Shown: positions 8,104-16,935, numbered from the stretch's first letter. The stretch: DNA of 64,000 nt from Cupriavidus agavae (GCF_004217045.1 NZ_SGXM01000001.1:1426001-1490000); one strand, 5' to 3'. The notes: generated by a model from the letters alone, not told the origin. Numbers and translations: made by a program.

Positions 8104-8340
8104 ATGCAAACGGTGAACATTCACGAGGCCAAAACGAACCTCTCACGCCTCATCGAGGCTGTGGCCGAAGGCCAAGAGGTTGTCATCGCGAAGGCGGGCA
8201 AACCGATGGTGCGCATGGTGCCGTTCGCCACGCCGCAGACGCCGCGGCGCCTGGGCGGGCTGAAGGGAAAGATGCGCATCGCAGACGACTTCGACGCCCC
8301 GCTCCCCGACGACTTGCTGGCGGCATTTGAAGGGCGGTAA
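8104..8340 (+). CDS. Type II antitoxin, Phd/YefM family
   Basis: 78 residues beginning MQTVNIHEAKTNLSRLIEAV, the Phd/YefM N-terminal DNA-binding fold (typically V...EAK..LS.L...V..GE...I...G.P...L). The C-terminal part from residue 48 is the disordered toxin-binding tail (GLKGKMRIADDFDAPLPDDL). AAGGAGA six bases upstream fixes the start. It neutralises the PIN toxin that follows with a one-base stop/start overlap (TAATG) and is expected to repress its own promoter through the repeats upstream. Confidence 0.9.
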   Translation: MQTVNIHEAKTNLSRLIEAVAEGQEVVIAKAGKPMVRMVPFATPQTPRRLGGLKGKMRIADDFDAPLPDDLLAAFEGR

Positions 8341-8717
8341 TGCGTATTCTGCTCGATACCCATATCTTTCTCTGGGCCGTTTCAGATGACCCGAAGCTGA
8401 GCAAGAAGGCTCAGCAGCTGATCGTCGATGCCCGCGAGGTTTACGTCAGTGCGGCAACGATCTGGGAGATCTCCATCAAGGCGGGGCTCGACAAGATCGA
8501 GGGCGACGTTGACGAACTGGTCGCGGAGATCGGCGCAGCGGGCTTCCGTGAATTGCCCGTAACGAGTGCGCATGCTGCGACGGTTCGCAGCCTGCCCTAC
8601 CATCATCGCGATCCGTTCGACCGTTTGTTGGTGGCCCAAGCCATCACGGAGCCGTTGCGGCTGTTGTCAGCCGACGAACACGTCTGGAAATACTCCGATC
8701 TGGTGATCCGGGCGTAA
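8340..8717 (+). CDS. PIN-domain ribonuclease toxin (VapC family)
   Basis: 125 residues with all PIN-domain acidic positions visible: Asp in LLDTHIFLW (residue 6), Glu in TIWEISIKA (about 42), Asp in HRDPFDRLLVAQA (about 93) and Asp in LLSADEH (about 111). PIN toxins are Mg-dependent RNases that cleave tRNA or rRNA and arrest translation. The start overlaps the antitoxin stop, giving strict coupling. It belongs to the group commonly paired with Phd-like antitoxins. The pair may stabilise the surrounding phage-derived island. Confidence 0.92.
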   Translation: MRILLDTHIFLWAVSDDPKLSKKAQQLIVDAREVYVSAATIWEISIKAGLDKIEGDVDELVAEIGAAGFRELPVTSAHAATVRSLPYHHRDPFDRLLVAQAITEPLRLLSADEHVWKYSDLVIRA

Positions 8718-8812
8718 CCGATGTCCACCATCAGCCCGGCGCCGCGCGAGGTCGTAGTCACCGTCCTGAGCATCGAGGGCGACGGCACCGTAGGTCAGGA
8801 CGTCCTCGACAC

Positions 8813-8932
8813 CCGATGCGGGTTGTAAAGCAGATGGGACGCGCTGACTGGACGATGATCGCCCGCGTGTATGGCCGCTGGATGCCCTTAACGCGGGGAG
8901 TTCGCGGGGAAAATTCGGGGAGCGCGGGGTGA
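8813..8932 (+). pseudogene. C-terminal fragment of a tyrosine-recombinase phage integrase
   Basis: A frame ending in a stop at 8930-8932 reads VVKQMGRADWTMIARVYGRW followed by MP. This is the end of phage integrases, where QMGH.DW.MI.RVYG.W contains the catalytic His region (here changed to Arg) and the nucleophilic Tyr of RVYGRW. Only the last 35 or so residues remain. It lies 123 bases from the 3' end of tRNA-Leu, as expected for an integrase beside its attachment site. The rest of 8718-9055 shows only a 35-codon frame at 8721 that I cannot support. Confidence 0.65.
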
Positions 8933-9055
8933 TTATATAGTCCGAAAGTGGTCCAATGTGGACGGCGGATCGCCCGCTAAGCCTTGTGGGGACTGGGGTT
9001 AAGGGTGTTTAGTGGGAGATAGTGACGTGTTGTGTATTCGTCACAAAATAGGTGG

Positions 9056-9142
9056 TGGTGCGAGGGAGGGGACTCGAACCCCTACACCATTGCTGGCGTC
9101 AGGACCTAAACCTGGTGCGTCTACCAATTTCGCCACCCTCGC
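9056..9142 (-). tRNA. tRNA-Leu (anticodon TAG)
   Basis: 87 nt including encoded CCA, with paired acceptor GCGAGGG/CCCTCGC, a long variable arm (class II tRNA) and anticodon loop TTTAGGT giving TAG, which reads CTA and CTG codons. The T arm is AGGGGTTCGAGTCCCCT. Its 3' end points toward the integrase fragment, so this tRNA is the probable integration site of the decayed element on its left. Confidence 0.92.
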
Positions 9143-9171
9143 GGTCCTTGGGAGCGGCTTCGGGAAAGCAA

Positions 9172-9199
9172 AAAAGGCGGCTGGAACTGCCCGCCTTTG
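9172..9199 (-). terminator. Terminator downstream of the MFS/amidase operon
   Basis: On the minus strand AAAGGCGGGC pairs with CCGCCTTT and is followed by a short T-run. It lies about 145 bases past the stop of the MFS gene and 30 bases before the tRNA-Leu 5' end, insulating the two. Confidence 0.6.
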
Positions 9200-9342
9200 C
9201 TTGCTTGTGGCGCCTGTAGCGCCGGAAGCCGGTCCGTGCCGCGGGGCGTTGTGCAGCCTGCGGCGTAATGAGGAAGCGGATTGTATCGCAAGGCGAACAG
9301 GGAATCCAGTCCCCTGCCCGTCCTGCGGATGCCGCGCCGGGG

Positions 9343-10668
9343 TTACTTGCGGGTGCGGATGAAGGCGATGACCAGCACGGTGGCGCAGGCTTCCAGGGCG
9401 GCCACGAAGTACAGGCCCGACGACAGCTGGCCGGTGTTCGACTTGAACCAGCCAATCGTGTACGGCGCCACGAAGCCGGCCAGGTTGCCGATCGAGTTGA
9501 TCAGGGCGATGCCGCCCGCCGCGGCGGTGCCGGTCAGGAAGGCCGAGGGCAGCGACCAGAACACCGGGAAGGCGGCCAGGATGCCGATCGAGGCGATGGT
9601 CAGGGCCACCAGGGCCAGTACCGCGCTGTGCAGCCAGAAGCCGGTCAGGGTCAGGCCCACGGCGGCGATCAGGGTGGCGATGGCGCAGTGCATGCGGCGT
9701 TCGCCGGTGCGGTCCGAGTGGATGCCGTTGAGCACCATGGCGATGGTGCCGGCCACGAACGGGATGGCCGAGATCAGGCCGATCTGCAGGTTGCCGTGGA
9801 CGCCCAGCTCCTTGATGATCGACGGCGACCAGAACGCAATGGTGGCGTTGCCGCTGACCACGCAGAAATAGATCGCGGCGCAGATCCAGACGCGGGAATT
9901 GGTGAAGGCGTCCTTCAGGTGGGCATGCTTGGAGGGGTCGCGCGCCTCGGCGTCCACGTCGGCCGTGACGATGGCCTGCTCGCGGGCGCTGAGCCATTTG
10001 GCGTTGACGGGCTTTTCCGGCAGGAAGGCCAGCACGGCGAAGCCGGCCAGCACCGAGGGGATGCCCTCGATCACGAACAGCCATTGCCAGTTGGTCAGCC
10101 CGTCCACGCCGTCCATCACGCTCATGATGAAGCCGGCCAGCGGGCCGCCGACCACGCCGGCGATGGCAAACGAGGTCATGAACAGGCCGTTGATGCGGGC
10201 GCGCCGGGCGGCCGGGAACCAGTAGGTCAGGTAAAGCACCACGCCCGGGAAGAAGCCGGCCTCGAAGATGCCGAGCATGAAGCGCAGCGTATAGAACTGC
10301 ATCGGCGTCTTGACGAAGATCATCGCCATCGACGCCAGGCCCCAGAGGATCGTGATCCGGGCCAGGGTCTTGCGGGCGCCGATTTTTTCGAGCAGCAGGT
10401 TGCTCGGCACTTCGAACAGGAAATAGCCGATGAAGAAAATCCCCGCACCCAGGCCGTAGACGGCCTCGCTGAACTGCAGGTCCTGCAGCATCTGGAGCTT
10501 GGCGAAGCCCACGTTGACGCGGTCGATCCAGGCCAGGATGAACAGGAAGACGAGAAACGGGATCAGGCGGACGGTGATCTTGCGGTACGCCTCGCTGCGC
10601 TGCTGGGCCAGTTCGGCGGGCGGCAGGCCGTCGAAGGCGCCCGGGGCGCCGGTCATCACGGAAGACAT
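9343..10668 (-). CDS. MFS transporter, anion:cation symporter (ACS) family
   Basis: 441 residues with 12 predicted membrane helices. FILAWIDRVNVGFAKLQM in helix 1 and FFIGYFLFEVPSNLLLEKIGAR between helices 2 and 3 are typical of ACS-family carriers for organic anions (tartrate, glucarate, phthalate, hydroxyphenylacetate and similar). AAGGAGTACTTACCG precedes the ATG. It is the last gene of the leftward group GntR, DUF2848, amidase, MFS and probably imports the substrate or a product of the pathway as an H+ symporter. The actual ligand is unknown. Confidence 0.85.
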   Translation of the reverse strand: MSSVMTGAPGAFDGLPPAELAQQRSEAYRKITVRLIPFLVFLFILAWIDRVNVGFAKLQMLQDLQFSEAVYGLGAGIFFIGYFLFEVPSNLLLEKIGARKTLARITILWGLASMAMIFVKTPMQFYTLRFMLGIFEAGFFPGVVLYLTYWFPAARRARINGLFMTSFAIAGVVGGPLAGFIMSVMDGVDGLTNWQWLFVIEGIPSVLAGFAVLAFLPEKPVNAKWLSAREQAIVTADVDAEARDPSKHAHLKDAFTNSRVWICAAIYFCVVSGNATIAFWSPSIIKELGVHGNLQIGLISAIPFVAGTIAMVLNGIHSDRTGERRMHCAIATLIAAVGLTLTGFWLHSAVLALVALTIASIGILAAFPVFWSLPSAFLTGTAAAGGIALINSIGNLAGFVAPYTIGWFKSNTGQLSSGLYFVAALEACATVLVIAFIRTRK

Positions 10669-10815
10669 CGGTAAGTACTCCTTGGGTGTGGTGGGCGGGG
10701 CCCCGCTGCGTTGGCGAGGCCCTCTACGCTCTTGCGCTGTGCTGGCGCAGGCGGCGGGCGGCGTGAATCCGCCCTGTCGGATACGGGAATCCGGGTTCTG
10801 GCAAGCCGGCCGCGA

Positions 10816-12138
10816 TCAGCCGAGCGCGGCCTCGATGGCTGCGGACACCTGCAGCACGCGGGCATCGCTGCCGCGCAGGCCACACACGCCCAGCCCCATG
10901 CCCTCCCCCATTGGCAGCGAGGTGGCGCAGCCGTCGAGGAAGTTGATGACGCTCGGGTTGCGCAGCACCAGGCCGTTGATGGCGAAGAAGTCTTCGTCTC
11001 GGGTCAGCGCGTCGAGGCGTGGCGGACGCACGGCCACGCTCGGCATGAGCCAGGCATCGGCATCGCGCAGCAGGTCGGCGGCGCGTTGCTGCATGGCGCG
11101 GCGCTCGGCCAGCAGGACGATGTAGTCAGTGGCCGACAGCTTCTCGCCACGCCGGATGCGCTGCGCCACGCGCTGGTCGTACTGGTCACCCTTGCTTTGC
11201 AGCAACTCGCGGTGCCACGTCCACGCCTCGGCCGCGGTCAGGCCGCCGGCAGCATTGATCTCGGGCAGGCGGCGCAGTTCGGCAAAGCTGAACTCGATGA
11301 TCTGCGCGCCCTGGGCCGACAGGCGTGCCACCGTGGCCTCGAAGGCCTGGCCGACCTCGGCGTCGATGCCGTCGAACACGAAATCGCGCGTCACGTACAG
11401 GCGCAGGCCGCGCAACGGCGCGGGGCGCGTGTCGAGCGTCTCGCCGCTCAGCACGGCGTCCACCGCCGCACAGCACGCCACCGAGCGCGCCAGCGGGCCG
11501 GCCGAGTCGAGCGAGGTCGAGAGCGGCACGGCGCCGTCGAGCGGCACGCGGCTGGCGGTGGGCTTGAAGCCGGTCAGGCCGCAGAACGCCGACGGGATGC
11601 GGATCGAGCCGCCAGTATCGGTGCCGAGCGTGGCCACCGCCATCTCTTCGGCCACGCTGACAGCGCCGCCCGAGGTAGAGCCGCCGCTGATGCGCTCCGC
11701 GTCGAATGGTGCGCGCGGCGTACCGTAATGCGGGTTGAAGCCCAGCCCCGAGAACGCGAACTCGCTCATGTTCGTGCGGCCGATCAGCACGGCACCGGCA
11801 GCGCGCAGGCGGGCCACGGCAGGCGCGTCGGCCTGCGCCGGCGCGTTGCCGTCGAGGGCCTTCGAGCCAGCGCGCGTCACCTGGCCGCGCACGTCGAACA
11901 GGTCCTTGACCGACACCGGCAGGCCGGCCAGCGGCGAGGCCACCAACCCGGCCGCGCGGGTCTGGTCGGCGGCGCGGGCCTGCGCCAGCGCGCCGGCGGC
12001 ATCCACGCTCAGGAAGGCGGTGCCGCCGGCCTGCTGATGGCGTTCGATATTGGCCAGCGCCTGCTCGGTCAGGGCCACGCTGGTGGTACGGCCAGCCGCG
12101 AGCGCGGCGGCGAGTTCGGCAATGGTCGGGGCTGTCAT
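10816..12138 (-). CDS. Amidase, amidase-signature family
   Basis: 440 residues with the Ser-cisSer-Lys triad: Lys in VSVKDLFDVRGQ (about residue 77), cis-Ser in RISGGSTSGGAVSVA and nucleophilic Ser in GTDTGGSIRIPSAFCGL. Enzymes of this family hydrolyse linear amides to acid and ammonia, or act on allophanate or carbamates. GAGGAAGACG precedes the ATG. The gene follows DUF2848 by 26 bases and precedes the MFS carrier. A second amidase of this family sits at the other end of the cluster (20996). I cannot assign the substrate. Confidence 0.88.
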   Translation of the reverse strand: MTAPTIAELAAALAAGRTTSVALTEQALANIERHQQAGGTAFLSVDAAGALAQARAADQTRAAGLVASPLAGLPVSVKDLFDVRGQVTRAGSKALDGNAPAQADAPAVARLRAAGAVLIGRTNMSEFAFSGLGFNPHYGTPRAPFDAERISGGSTSGGAVSVAEEMAVATLGTDTGGSIRIPSAFCGLTGFKPTASRVPLDGAVPLSTSLDSAGPLARSVACCAAVDAVLSGETLDTRPAPLRGLRLYVTRDFVFDGIDAEVGQAFEATVARLSAQGAQIIEFSFAELRRLPEINAAGGLTAAEAWTWHRELLQSKGDQYDQRVAQRIRRGEKLSATDYIVLLAERRAMQQRAADLLRDADAWLMPSVAVRPPRLDALTRDEDFFAINGLVLRNPSVINFLDGCATSLPMGEGMGLGVCGLRGSDARVLQVSAAIEAALG

Positions 12139-12164
12139 CGTCTTCCTCTGCTCTCGGGGTTGTC

Positions 12165-12842
12165 TTACTCGGCGACGGCCAGCGTTTCCACGCGGTAGGC
12201 GTGGCGCAGGCTGCGGTTGCGTACCGGGTCGTGCAGTTCCACTTCGAACGATTCGCCGTGGCCCATCTCGCCGATCACGGCCTGGGTGCCGCAGAACATG
12301 GCCGTGCCGGCCGGCAGCTTTGCTTCGCCGGTCAGGCGTTCGATCAGGTCACGCGGGTCCAGCAGGCGCGTGACCTTGCCTTCCTGATACAGCGCGCGCT
12401 GGCCGTCGCGCACGCGCCAGCAGCGCATGTCCAGCGCGTCCCAGTGATCGGCCACCTCGTCGAAACGCCAGACTTCGCGGCTCATCGGCTTGGCGCACAT
12501 CTGCTTGGAGACGGTCACGTCATAGGCTTCCACCTTGCGGTCGGTATGGTCCGAGCCGATGCCGATGTAGAGCGCGTCCTCGCCCTGCAGCAGCACGAAC
12601 TCGGTTTCGCCAGACGAGTCGTCGCGCGGCACTTCGAGCACGTCGTCGGTCGTCAGCAGCTGGGCGGCCAGCGGGTAGAACGTGGGCACCGTGGCGGGCG
12701 GCTTCACGCCGATGGCCTTCAGCTCGTCGATATGGTGCTGGACAGCGTCCTTGTCCCGGCCGGTCCAGCCGGCAATGATCAGTCGTTCGATGTCGAGGGC
12801 GAGTGCGCCCCCGCCGGCTACCTGGAGTTGCAGTGTCGGCAT
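12165..12842 (-). CDS. DUF2848 family protein
   Basis: 225 residues, recognised as the DUF2848 family, which has no established reaction that I know of. The C-terminal third (GTAMFCGTQAVIGEMGHGES, then a beta-strand ending) resembles the end of fumarylacetoacetate-hydrolase-type folds. A hydrolase or decarboxylase role is thus possible, but this is inference. It is cotranscribed between the GntR regulator and an amidase. The start at 12842 has AAGG upstream; the N-terminus shows no signal peptide, so it is cytoplasmic. Confidence 0.75.
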   Translation of the reverse strand: MPTLQLQVAGGGALALDIERLIIAGWTGRDKDAVQHHIDELKAIGVKPPATVPTFYPLAAQLLTTDDVLEVPRDDSSGETEFVLLQGEDALYIGIGSDHTDRKVEAYDVTVSKQMCAKPMSREVWRFDEVADHWDALDMRCWRVRDGQRALYQEGKVTRLLDPRDLIERLTGEAKLPAGTAMFCGTQAVIGEMGHGESFEVELHDPVRNRSLRHAYRVETLAVAE

Positions 12843-12877
12843 GGCTTGCTACCTTGTTACGGAGGGTAAAAGTTCGG

Positions 12878-13576
12878 TCAGAGGGTCCGGATGATGTTTT
12901 TCCGGAATTCGTCGATGTGTTCGCGGATGGAATCCCGCACGGCCGGGATGTCGCGCCGTTCAAGGGCGTCGACGATCTCCAGGTGCTCCTGGTACACGTT
13001 CTCCAGGTGCTGCGGATCGGACAGCGAGAGGAACCAGAAGCGCGCCTGTTTCTCGTGCAGGCCACGTAGTAGTTCCGCCAGAACGCGGTTGCGCGAGGCG
13101 GCGGACATGGCGGTGTGGAATTTCAGGTCGAGCGAGGCCAGCGCGGGGATGTCGCGGCGGGCGATCAGGTCCGGCGAGCGGTCCACGATGTCGCGCATCG
13201 CCTTGAAGTCGCTGTCGTGTCCGCGCTCGCAGGCCAGCGTGGCGCACAGCACCTCGTTGGTGGCCCGCACCTCGATCATGTCCAGCACCTCGTTCAGCGA
13301 CAGCGGCGTCACCAGCACGCCCTTGCGCGGCAGGATCGACACCAGCCCTTCCACCTCCAGCCGGTGCAGCGCCTGGTGCACGGGTGTACGGCCCAACCCC
13401 AGCAACGTTGCCACCTGCGCCTCGATCAGCGGCTCCCCCGGGCGGAACTCGCAGGAAATGATGCGGCGCTTGATCTCGGTATATGCCTGCTCGCGCAGGG
13501 CCGCGCCGCTCTGGGCGGGGGTCAGCGGTGCCGGTGCGGGATCGGCCGTGCCGACCAGTCGGATGGGATTCGCCAT
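12878..13576 (-). CDS. GntR-family transcriptional regulator, FCD subfamily
   Basis: 232 residues. The N-terminal winged helix (residues 25-95) contains EIKRRIISCEFRPGEPLIEA and LGLGRTPVHQALHRLEVEGL, the standard GntR recognition-helix region. The C-terminal FCD all-helical effector domain has the metal-binding pattern D....H (LDLKFHTAMSAASRN) and two later His (EHLEIVDAL and REHIDEF). FCD regulators usually repress neighbouring catabolic genes and are released by a pathway acid. It heads the leftward operon and is probably its local regulator. Confidence 0.88.
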   Translation of the reverse strand: MANPIRLVGTADPAPAPLTPAQSGAALREQAYTEIKRRIISCEFRPGEPLIEAQVATLLGLGRTPVHQALHRLEVEGLVSILPRKGVLVTPLSLNEVLDMIEVRATNEVLCATLACERGHDSDFKAMRDIVDRSPDLIARRDIPALASLDLKFHTAMSAASRNRVLAELLRGLHEKQARFWFLSLSDPQHLENVYQEHLEIVDALERRDIPAVRDSIREHIDEFRKNIIRTL

Positions 13577-13605
13577 GTACTGCCTTCAGCGATGTTTGAA
13601 GTTGC

Positions 13606-13630
13606 AGTGATACTAGTGTGATATTTCACT
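13606..13630. promoter_or_regulatory. Candidate GntR operator
   Basis: AGTGA and TCACT form an inverted repeat separated by 15 bases, 30 bases upstream of the GntR-family start. Within it TGATAC and TGATAT repeat directly. Position suits autoregulation. No experimental motif is known to me for this regulator. Confidence 0.3.
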
Positions 13631-13767
13631 GAGGGCAACGGGAAATGGCTTAGGGTAAACGCGGGGAATGGGCCCCCGCACCGCCCCGGAGCGTGCACCG
13701 CGCGCCCGATACCATTGGTGCAATGTGATGCCATCGTGGTGCAGTGGCTGGCGGGACGGCGGCTTTG

Positions 13768-15015
13768 CTATCCCGCATGCTCCAGCATGGCCAGCAGCAA
13801 AACGTTGGCCCCGGCCTCGATATGCTCGGGCAGCGCATCCTCCAGTTCGTTGTGGCTGATGCCATCCTTGCAAGGCACGAAGATCATGCCCGCGGGCGCG
13901 CGCCCGGCAACGTACACCGCGTCGTGGCCCGCGCCGCTGACCACGTCCATATGCGGCAGGTCCAGCCGGGTGGCGGCGCGGCGCACGCTGTCCACGCAAG
14001 CCGCGTCGAAGATGCACGGTTCGAACTTGACCACCTGGCGGATCTCGACGGTCACGCCTGCCATATCGGCGATGCCGCCGAAGGCCGCCCGCATCGCCGC
14101 GTCCATGCGGTCCAGCCCGGCCTGGGCCAGGTTGCGGAAGTCCACCGAGAAATCCACGCGTCCCGGAATCACGTTGCGCGAGTTCGGCGTGACCTCGACA
14201 AAGCCCACCGTGCCACGCCCATGCGGCGCCTCGTCACGGGCGATGCGGTTCACGGCCTCGATCATGCGGGCCGAGGCCAGCAGCGCGTCGTGGCGCAAGG
14301 CCAGCGGCGTGGGGCCGGCGTGAGCGTCCTGGCCGAGCACGGTCACGTCGTACCACTGCTGGCCCAGCGCACCGGAAACCACGCCGATCGGCAGGCGCGC
14401 GGCTTCCAGCACAGGGCCCTGCTCGATGTGGGCCTCGAAGTAGGCCGCGTACATGCCGCCCGGCACGTCGCCCGCGGGATGGGCGCCGAGGTAGCCGATG
14501 GACGCCAGCGCGTCGCCCACGCTGATGCCGTCGCGGTCCTGCTGCCCGCGGGCTTCCTCCGCATCGAACACGCCCGCGAAGACGCCTGAACCCATCATCA
14601 CCGGCGTGAAGCGCGTGCCCTCCTCGTTGGTCCAGAACGCCACCTCCAGCGGCGCGCGCGTGGCGATACCGAGGTCATTCAGTGTGCGCATGACTTCGAG
14701 CCCGGCCAGCACGCCGAAGTTGCCGTCGAACTTGCCGCCCGAGGGCTGCGTATCGATGTGGCTGCCGGTGGCCACGGCCCGCGCGTCGGGGTCCGTGCCG
14801 GCGCGGCGCGCGAACACGTTGCCGATCTCGTCCACGCGTACGTCGAGCCCGGCCTCGCGGCACCACTGCACCACGAGGCCGCGGCCCTGGCGGTCTTCGT
14901 CGGTCAGCGCGATGCGGCAGACGCCGCCCTTCGGCGTGGCGCCGATCGCGCCGAGGTCCATCAGCGATTGCCACAGGCGGGCGCCATTGATGCGGGGAGT
15001 GAATTGCGAATCCAT
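13768..15015 (-). CDS. M20-family amidohydrolase (N-carbamoyl-amino acid / allantoate type)
   Basis: About 415 residues from the ATG at 15015, chosen because the longer frame to 15087 adds a non-conserved tail. Metal-binding signatures of the carbamoylase/ureidopropionase group are present: GSHIDTQPSGGKFDGNFGVL (His and bridging Asp), WTNEEGTRF (two Glu), HIEQGPVLE, and near the end SGAGHDAVYVA with DGISHNE. Enzymes of this group remove carbamoyl or ureido groups, releasing CO2 and ammonia. Divergent from the ABC importer, whose product it presumably processes. The exact substrate is not assignable. Confidence 0.87.
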   Translation of the reverse strand: MDSQFTPRINGARLWQSLMDLGAIGATPKGGVCRIALTDEDRQGRGLVVQWCREAGLDVRVDEIGNVFARRAGTDPDARAVATGSHIDTQPSGGKFDGNFGVLAGLEVMRTLNDLGIATRAPLEVAFWTNEEGTRFTPVMMGSGVFAGVFDAEEARGQQDRDGISVGDALASIGYLGAHPAGDVPGGMYAAYFEAHIEQGPVLEAARLPIGVVSGALGQQWYDVTVLGQDAHAGPTPLALRHDALLASARMIEAVNRIARDEAPHGRGTVGFVEVTPNSRNVIPGRVDFSVDFRNLAQAGLDRMDAAMRAAFGGIADMAGVTVEIRQVVKFEPCIFDAACVDSVRRAATRLDLPHMDVVSGAGHDAVYVAGRAPAGMIFVPCKDGISHNELEDALPEHIEAGANVLLLAMLEHAG

Positions 15016-15192
15016 GTGTGAGTCGTCCGGGTCGGAGAAGGTCGAGCCGCTATCGAGCAAGAAGCAGACCACACGTTTGCCGCGCACCGTTGCGCCCGCG
15101 ATGGGTGCATGGCCACTGGCACATCACTTGCTAGACCGAACGCAGCCCCATGCAGACGTCCATGCCGGACGTTTCCCCATCACTACGGAGCC

Positions 15193-16878
15193 ATGCCTGT
15201 GTCCCACTCCACGCCTTCCCAAGCCAAAGGATTCTCTGCCGCCGTCCGTTCCGTCCCGGCTGCCGTCGCGCTGTCGCTGCTCGTCCTGCCCGGCGCCGCG
15301 ATGGCCGAAAAGGTCTTGCGCATCGGCATGACCGCCGCCGACATCCCGCGCACGCTCGGCCAGCCCGACCAGGGCTTCGAGGGCAACCGCTTCACCGGCA
15401 TTCCGATGTACGACGGCCTCACGCAGTGGGATCTGTCCAAGGGCAACGGCCCGAGCCTGCTGATTCCCGACCTGGCTACCGAGTGGAAGGTCGATGACAA
15501 GGACAAGACGAAGTGGACCTTCAGGCTGCGTCCCGGCGTGAAGTTCCACGACGGCTCGGCGTTCAACGCGGACGCCGTGGTCTGGAACGTCGGCAAGGTG
15601 CTCGACAAGACGGCGAAGCAGTTCGACGCGAGCCAGGTTGGTGTGACGGCCTCGCGCATGCCCACGCTGCGCAGCGCGAAAAAGATCGATGACCTGACCG
15701 TAGAACTGGTCACGTCCGAGCCGGACTCGTTCCTGCCGTACAACGTCTCGAACCTGTTCATGGCGTCGCCCACGCAATGGGAAAAGAAGTTCGCTGCGGT
15801 GCCCGCCTCGGTGACCGACGCCGCCGAGCGCAGCAAGCAGGCGTGGGTGGCGTTTGCCGCCGACGCCTCCGGCACGGGTCCGTTCAAGATGACGCGCTTC
15901 GTGCCGCGCGAGCGCCTGGAACTGGCGAAGAATCCGGCCTACTGGGATGCGAAGCGCGTGCCGAAGATCGACAAGGTCGTGATGTTGCCGATGCCCGAGG
16001 CCAATGCCCGCACCGCCGCGCTGCTGTCGGGCCAGGTTGACTGGATCGAGGCGCCCGCCCCCGATGCCGTCGCGCAGATCAAGAGCCGTGGCTTCGAAGT
16101 CTACGCCAACGCCCAGCCCCATATGTGGCCGTGGCAGTTGTCGTTCGCCCCGAATTCCCCGTGGCTCGACAAGCGCGTGCGCCAGGCCGCCAACCTCTGC
16201 GTGAACCGCGCGGGGCTGAAGACGCTGCTGGGCGGATACATGGCCGAGGCCCGCGGCATTGTCGAGGCCGGCAACCCGTGGTGGGGCAATCCGAAGTTCG
16301 ACATCAAGTACGACCCCGCCGCCGCCAGGAAGCTGATGGCCGACGCCGGCTACTCGGCGGCCAAGCCGGTCAAGGTCAAGGTGCAGGTCTCGGCGTCGGG
16401 CTCGGGCCAGATGCAGCCGCTGCCAATGAACGAGTACGTGCAGCAGAACCTCAAGGAGTGCTTCTTCGACGTGGATTTCGACGTGGTCGAATGGAACACG
16501 CTGTTCACGAACTGGCGCATCGGCGCCAAGGACGCCAGCGCGCACGGCGCCAACGCCATCAACGTGAGCTTTGCGGCGATGGACCCGTTCTTTGCGATGG
16601 TCCGCTTCGTCAGCACCAAGACCCAGCCGCCGGTTTCGAACAACTGGGGGTTCTTCGGCAACGCCGAGTTCGACAAGCTGATCGAGACGGCCCGCACCTC
16701 GTTCGGGGAGAAGGACCGCGACGCCGCGCTGGCCCGGCTGCATGCCCGCATCGTCGAGGAGTCGCCGTTCGTGCTGATCGCCCACGACGTGGGCCCGCGG
16801 GCGATCTCGAAGAAGGTCAAGGGCGTGGTGCAGCCCCAGAGCTGGTTCATCGACATTGCGACGATGTCGATGGATTGA
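15193..16878 (+). CDS. ABC transporter periplasmic binding protein, dipeptide/oligopeptide type
   Basis: 561 residues. ATG at 15193 with GGAG just upstream gives a Sec signal peptide (about residues 10-38, cleaving after AAMA). The mature part starts EKVLRIGMTAADIPRTLG and has the SBP family 5 landmarks: GLTQWD, LATEWKVDDKDKTKWTFRLR, PGVKFHDGSAFNADAVVWN and NPAYWD. It delivers peptide-like or other polar ligands to the permease pair encoded next. It is separated from the first permease by 110 bases that carry a perfect hairpin, which would favour higher expression of the binding protein. Confidence 0.92.
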   Translation: MPVSHSTPSQAKGFSAAVRSVPAAVALSLLVLPGAAMAEKVLRIGMTAADIPRTLGQPDQGFEGNRFTGIPMYDGLTQWDLSKGNGPSLLIPDLATEWKVDDKDKTKWTFRLRPGVKFHDGSAFNADAVVWNVGKVLDKTAKQFDASQVGVTASRMPTLRSAKKIDDLTVELVTSEPDSFLPYNVSNLFMASPTQWEKKFAAVPASVTDAAERSKQAWVAFAADASGTGPFKMTRFVPRERLELAKNPAYWDAKRVPKIDKVVMLPMPEANARTAALLSGQVDWIEAPAPDAVAQIKSRGFEVYANAQPHMWPWQLSFAPNSPWLDKRVRQAANLCVNRAGLKTLLGGYMAEARGIVEAGNPWWGNPKFDIKYDPAAARKLMADAGYSAAKPVKVKVQVSASGSGQMQPLPMNEYVQQNLKECFFDVDFDVVEWNTLFTNWRIGAKDASAHGANAINVSFAAMDPFFAMVRFVSTKTQPPVSNNWGFFGNAEFDKLIETARTSFGEKDRDAALARLHARIVEESPFVLIAHDVGPRAISKKVKGVVQPQSWFIDIATMSMD

Positions 16879-16902
16879 GGGGGATTCTGCTCCCGATGGT
16901 TT

Positions 16903-16935
16903 GCTCCCCTCTCCCGCTATACGGGAGAGGGGAGC
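16903..16935 (+). other. Intercistronic 14-bp perfect hairpin
   Basis: GCTCCCCTCTCCCG (16903-16916) pairs perfectly with 16922-16935 around a 5-base loop. No T-run follows, so it is an mRNA-stabilising or processing element rather than a full terminator. It lies between the binding-protein and permease genes. Confidence 0.6.

Noticed and set aside
8721..8828. A 35-codon frame right after the PIN toxin gene
   Set aside because: No Shine-Dalgarno site of note, no recognised similarity, and it runs into the integrase remnant. It may itself be a remnant.
9268..10674. A 468-codon plus-strand frame
   Set aside because: Antisense to the ACS-family MFS gene, with runs of charged and His residues and no motif.
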